From Gammaproteobacteria bacterium UBA7376 (GTDB lineage Bacteria > Pseudomonadota > Gammaproteobacteria > Pseudomonadales > Azotimanducaceae), in NCBI GenBank assembly GCA_002470275.1, contig DKNY01000060.1:51552-115551 (forward strand): 64,000 nucleotides of DNA. The letters are read 5' to 3'. Each line of letters opens with the position of its first letter. Position 1 is the stretch's first letter. Position numbers and translations under genes: made by a program. The notes under the pieces are model-generated. The model was given only the letters and a program-made list of their open reading frames with translations. It made no database searches and was not told the origin of the DNA. Below, piece by piece: positions 61,014-64,000 of the stretch.

Positions 61014-63287
61014 TTATCTCTCCTCAACGTCTCTTACGACAACTTCTGAATCGTCCGCGTTTATCGAAAACGCAAGCAACGTCAGGTCATCACGATAGGG
61101 AGCGCCGGCCCGGTAAAGATCGACGCTGGTCATAATGTTATCTACCAAACCAACAGGGGTGGTTTGAGCCGCATTCTGGAGCGTACGCAAGACACGACGA
61201 CGCCCAAAGGCAATGGGCCTATCCTCGGCACTCATAACGTCCGTAATGCCGTCTGTCAGCATAACGAAGGCGCCATCGGGATTTTCCACAACGTGCGTAG
61301 AGAAGGTAAAGCCCCCTGATGCACGAGAAGATCCAACCGATTTCCGATCCCCCTTGATTTCCGAGGCACCGGACTCGGACACCCGAAAAAGGGACGACTT
61401 CGCGCCGGCATATTCAAGACGACGATCTTTGCGGTGGTATATACAGACGCCGCCGTCAAAGCCCTCATCGATCTTTTGATTCGCGTTATCCTGCTGACTC
61501 AGCGTCTCCATCAAAATCTGATTCGCCCGCGTTAGGTAGTCTCCAGCATTTTGTGCGTAGGATTCATCAATAGCGCGCTCGAGAACAGAACGGGCGATGA
61601 TGGACAGGAAGGCACCTGGCACGCCGTGCCCCGTGCAGTCAACAACCGCTATATAAACGCGATCCGGCAGACTCTGGACAAAGTAGATGTCGCCACCTAC
61701 CAAGTCTCTGGGCCGCCAATGCACGTTAAAGGAGATGTCTCCCGGATACTCTTTCGGCAGCAGAGCATTCTGCAGGCGCGCTGCATAGCGGATCGAGCTG
61801 TCGATCTCGTCCTTGGCTCTGACAAGCTCCTCAGTTCGAGCATTGATGAGTGAAGACACTTCGTCGGACATGCGTGAAAACGCTACGCCCATGAGCTCGA
61901 TAGATACCCGTTCCTTGGTTTCATCATCACCCGTTGCCAATTCCTGACGCATGTGTTCAATGTCACCAATCATCATATCTTTGGCGCTACCCTCGAGTTC
62001 CCCCGCCAGGTTCTCCATTTTCTCAAACATCAGATTGTCGCGCTCCTGACGACCCCTAGCGCGGTTTAACCGCTGCTGTTCAGCGTCCAGGAGTTGATCG
62101 CGATACTGATCGATGGTCTCCGCAAGCCTGCCAACCTCATCTTCATCCGAAGCCAACAGCTTGTTACGACCTGGCATTTCGAGCGTAAGGTCCCCTCTCG
62201 CCATGCCGCGCAATATTTCAATGGCCGCGGAAATTTGACTAAATGCACCCCAGGTAAGCACCAGGATCAGTAGGATGATGGCACTGGCCACCGCACCCAT
62301 CGTTGTATACGAGGCGATGGACGTTTGCTGCTGCTGGGCAATGTTCCGGCTCTGGTCCTTAAAAATCATCAGGCTGATTTCTTGGGCCGTCACTCGATTA
62401 CTGATGGGAATAGAGGTAATTGATACCCCCAGCTCTGGCACCACTTCGCTGAACGTCGCATCGGACGATTCCAGGGCGCGCTGTTCTCCCTCAGAGATCA
62501 GGCGACGCAGGTTACCGACGCCATACTCAACGTCGGCGCTGCCGCCATCGTCATAATAATCATCCAGGCTGATGCTTTGACCACTAGACCTCACTGCCAG
62601 CCGCACCTGAAAATCCTCGCTAAACAACTCGAGGTTATCCACCAGATTCTTACCAATCACCACCAGCGCAACTGGCTCGCCATCGGCGTCCTGCACGCCA
62701 AAGCTCAGCGCGTCGTTGATCGAAAGCGGCTTCTGGCCCGCAATGTCCGTGATTCTCACAATATCCCGAGTAGGCGCCGTAATTGCGGTCCTGAGGAAAC
62801 TGTCGAAATTGAGAAAGAAGTCAGGCCTTGCCTGATTACTGCAGGGGTCCGCACCGTGAAGGAATAAACTAGATAAGCAATATACTTGGCGGCCCGTTAC
62901 CGTGTAGGCCATCACAAAACTGATTTCTTCGAGGTCAACGGCCTCTTCAAAAATAAAGTCTAGGTATCCTCGAGCGTTTTCCAGGTCCTCGTCGCGCAGG
63001 GCTGCCACCAAGGGGTTATCGCCATCTGTCCCCTCGAAAGCGTTCATTGTAGGGTCCCACATATCCACGACTTCAGGGGACCCAAGTTCCGGGTCAAATT
63101 TTTCCACCGACTGTTCAAACTGTGCATCCGAGGCAGAGAGCCAAGCGGCACTGTAGGTTTGTGCGAGGGAGTCTGAGGTGAAATCGTCTGCCGCGCTCTG
63201 CAGCCGTTGTATCGAGTAAACCAGGATTGTCGCAATGAGCGTAAAACCCAAGACGAGTGCGGAGAGAAGTTTATTTCTGATCGACAT
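61014..63287 (-). CDS. siaA: SiaA-like membrane PP2C phosphatase
   Basis: The 757-residue protein has a first helix (about 7-25), a periplasmic sensor (about 30-320), a second helix (about 327-350), a HAMP domain, a coiled coil (about 395-500) and a C-terminal PP2C/SpoIIE phosphatase with RPRDLVGGDIYF, VVDCTGHGVPGAF and MLTDGITD. This is the SiaA architecture; the sensor ligand is unknown. It leads a siaA-siaC-siaB operon. The gene order differs from Pseudomonas siaABCD. Confidence 0.88.
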   Translation of the reverse strand: MSIRNKLLSALVLGFTLIATILVYSIQRLQSAADDFTSDSLAQTYSAAWLSASDAQFEQSVEKFDPELGSPEVVDMWDPTMNAFEGTDGDNPLVAALRDEDLENARGYLDFIFEEAVDLEEISFVMAYTVTGRQVYCLSSLFLHGADPCSNQARPDFFLNFDSFLRTAITAPTRDIVRITDIAGQKPLSINDALSFGVQDADGEPVALVVIGKNLVDNLELFSEDFQVRLAVRSSGQSISLDDYYDDGGSADVEYGVGNLRRLISEGEQRALESSDATFSEVVPELGVSITSIPISNRVTAQEISLMIFKDQSRNIAQQQQTSIASYTTMGAVASAIILLILVLTWGAFSQISAAIEILRGMARGDLTLEMPGRNKLLASDEDEVGRLAETIDQYRDQLLDAEQQRLNRARGRQERDNLMFEKMENLAGELEGSAKDMMIGDIEHMRQELATGDDETKERVSIELMGVAFSRMSDEVSSLINARTEELVRAKDEIDSSIRYAARLQNALLPKEYPGDISFNVHWRPRDLVGGDIYFVQSLPDRVYIAVVDCTGHGVPGAFLSIIARSVLERAIDESYAQNAGDYLTRANQILMETLSQQDNANQKIDEGFDGGVCIYHRKDRRLEYAGAKSSLFRVSESGASEIKGDRKSVGSSRASGGFTFSTHVVENPDGAFVMLTDGITDVMSAEDRPIAFGRRRVLRTLQNAAQTTPVGLVDNIMTSVDLYRAGAPYRDDLTLLAFSINADDSEVVVRDVEER

Positions 63288-63308
63288 TATTATTATTGGT
63301 CCTTTTTC

Positions 63309-63342
63309 GGCCGCTTTAACGGCCCGCCCTAACCTTTGGGCG
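63309..63342. other. Two adjacent hairpins between siaA and the TonB-C gene
   Basis: GGCCG-N6-CGGCC (63309-63324) and CGCCC-N8-GGGCG (63325-63342) are two perfect 5-bp hairpins side by side in the 60-bp gap. No T-run follows on the minus strand, so they are not clear terminators, and may be RNA elements between genes of one message. Confidence 0.4.
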
Positions 63343-63347
63343 TGTGT

Positions 63348-63740
63348 TTACTCGAGCCTATACGCTACCGTCATCACGACGTCCTTAACCTCAACAGCGC
63401 TGCCGTCCGAAACATAGGGTTCGAACTGAAGCGTCTCTACAAACCGCATGGCGGAGCGATCAAACATACGGCGCGGTTTCGCTTCCACAATAACCGCCGC
63501 TGAGGTCTTGCCTTCGACATCCACATTAAATCGAACGGTGACTTCACCGCTGACCCCATAGGACATCGCGCGACGCGGAAACTTTAGTTTGCCCTGTGAC
63601 AGCAACTGAACATCAACGTTGCCGACACCGTCGACACGACCCTCATACGAAGCGGCCATCACGGTAGACCCTGAGAGTGCAACGATGAAAGCCAAAAGAG
63701 CAGATGCAAACAACGGCCCCTTTCTCACTTGATTCTTCAC
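63348..63740 (-). CDS. Secreted TonB-C-domain protein
   Basis: The 130-residue protein has a signal peptide (core ASALLAFIVALSG, cleavage near MAA) and one TonB C-terminal domain (SYGVSGEVTVRFNVDVEGK, PRRMFDRSAMRFVETLQFEPY). It lacks the N-terminal anchor and Pro-rich spacer of real TonB, so it cannot span the inner membrane itself. The GTG start follows GGAAG. It is immediately upstream of siaA in the same direction, so it may share its promoter. Role unknown. Confidence 0.82.
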   Translation of the reverse strand: MKNQVRKGPLFASALLAFIVALSGSTVMAASYEGRVDGVGNVDVQLLSQGKLKFPRRAMSYGVSGEVTVRFNVDVEGKTSAAVIVEAKPRRMFDRSAMRFVETLQFEPYVSDGSAVEVKDVVMTVAYRLE

Positions 63741-64000
63741 GATTCTTCCTTCCTAGCTTTAATCACGGAACCCACGCCTCCCGGGTTGGAATCCTTCGCC
63801 CCTACCCTCGCTACTCTACCTTTCCAGGGTCACCCATTTCAACTTTTGGTATACAACTTATCTTCTGCGCGGTGCCACAAAGCCGTAGGGGATAGGGACC
63901 CTCTTCCTTCGACCCTTCCTAAAGCGCAAATTCTATTCCCAGGAACCGGGGCAAGAGGGAAAAAACTTCACAAAATCAGACCCTAGAGAGATAGGGAGAT
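63741..64000. other. No gene seen at the right edge
   Basis: The last 260 bases hold no frame with a recognisable protein. They contain the ribosome-binding site and presumably the promoter of the TonB-C/sia operon. I see no clear -10/-35 pair. Confidence 0.5.

Noticed and set aside
1-64000. tRNA genes, CRISPR arrays, IS elements or prophage
   Set aside because: No cloverleaf, regular spaced repeats, transposase or integrase seen by eye.

Overview
The window reads as a chromosomal segment of a free-living, probably marine, gammaproteobacterium. It has a Gram-negative envelope (MsbA/LpxK, KdsB, LolCDE), Na+-NQR accessory genes (ApbE, NqrM), a full SUF iron-sulfur operon, several acyl-CoA synthetases, and a rne/murB/kdsB/lpxK/exbD/exbB/comEC/lolCDE neighbourhood like that of Pseudomonas and relatives. 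The exact genus cannot be fixed from the sequence; the OM60/NOR5-type marine clades are a reasonable guess only. Coding density is high, start-stop overlaps (ATGA, TAATG) are frequent, and I see no phage, IS element, CRISPR, rRNA or tRNA. Layout: 1-9.3 kb holds the end of rne, then a mostly minus-strand envelope block (murB, an AlkB-type dioxygenase, kdsB, a fused msbA-lpxK gene, exbD, exbB, a D-threonine-aldolase-like gene, galU). 9.3-12.7 kb has an unknown small gene behind a canonical LexA box, and clpB behind a sigma-32-type promoter. 12.7-20.5 kb carries DUF2244, comEC, DUF2062, lolCDE, nqrM and apbE. 20.7-31.9 kb is metabolic: a dicarboxylate symporter, a histidine phosphatase, an enoyl-CoA hydratase, a rhodanese, a split spermidine-synthase-like pair whose synthase half has a signal peptide, an acyl-CoA synthetase, msrB, an AlaA-type aminotransferase, and a tusA-epmC-oxidoreductase-AcoX-like operon. 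32.1-45.4 kb is the standout: twelve co-directional, tightly packed genes forming what looks like an undescribed envelope machine. It contains a MotA/TolQ/ExbB-type proton channel, two von Willebrand A proteins whose single N-terminal membrane helix carries an ExbD/TolR-like aspartate, a cytoplasmic Hsp70-like protein, a PEGA-repeat/SUMF1-fold membrane protein, TPR proteins, four lipoproteins (one with a Pro/Ser tandem repeat) and a small secreted acidic protein. 45.4-53.7 kb has a methyltransferase, sufBCDS-sufA-sufT-sufE and a pair of arsenosugar-type glycosyltransferase genes. 53.8-58.8 kb has two more acyl-CoA synthetases (one MatB-like), a structured 0.25 kb intergenic region ending in a Rho-independent terminator (candidate small RNA or leader), and a divergent aroA-type gene. 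58.9-63.7 kb carries a class III nucleotide cyclase facing a SiaA-SiaC-SiaB phosphorelay-like switch, then a secreted TonB-C-domain protein. How the parts fit: the lipid A, lipoprotein-sorting and energy-transducing genes maintain the envelope; the suf and tusA genes handle sulfur; the Sia switch probably tunes a signalling output. The twelve-gene cluster may couple proton flow to periplasmic vWA, PEGA and outer-membrane lipoprotein partners. That last statement is inference from domain architecture.
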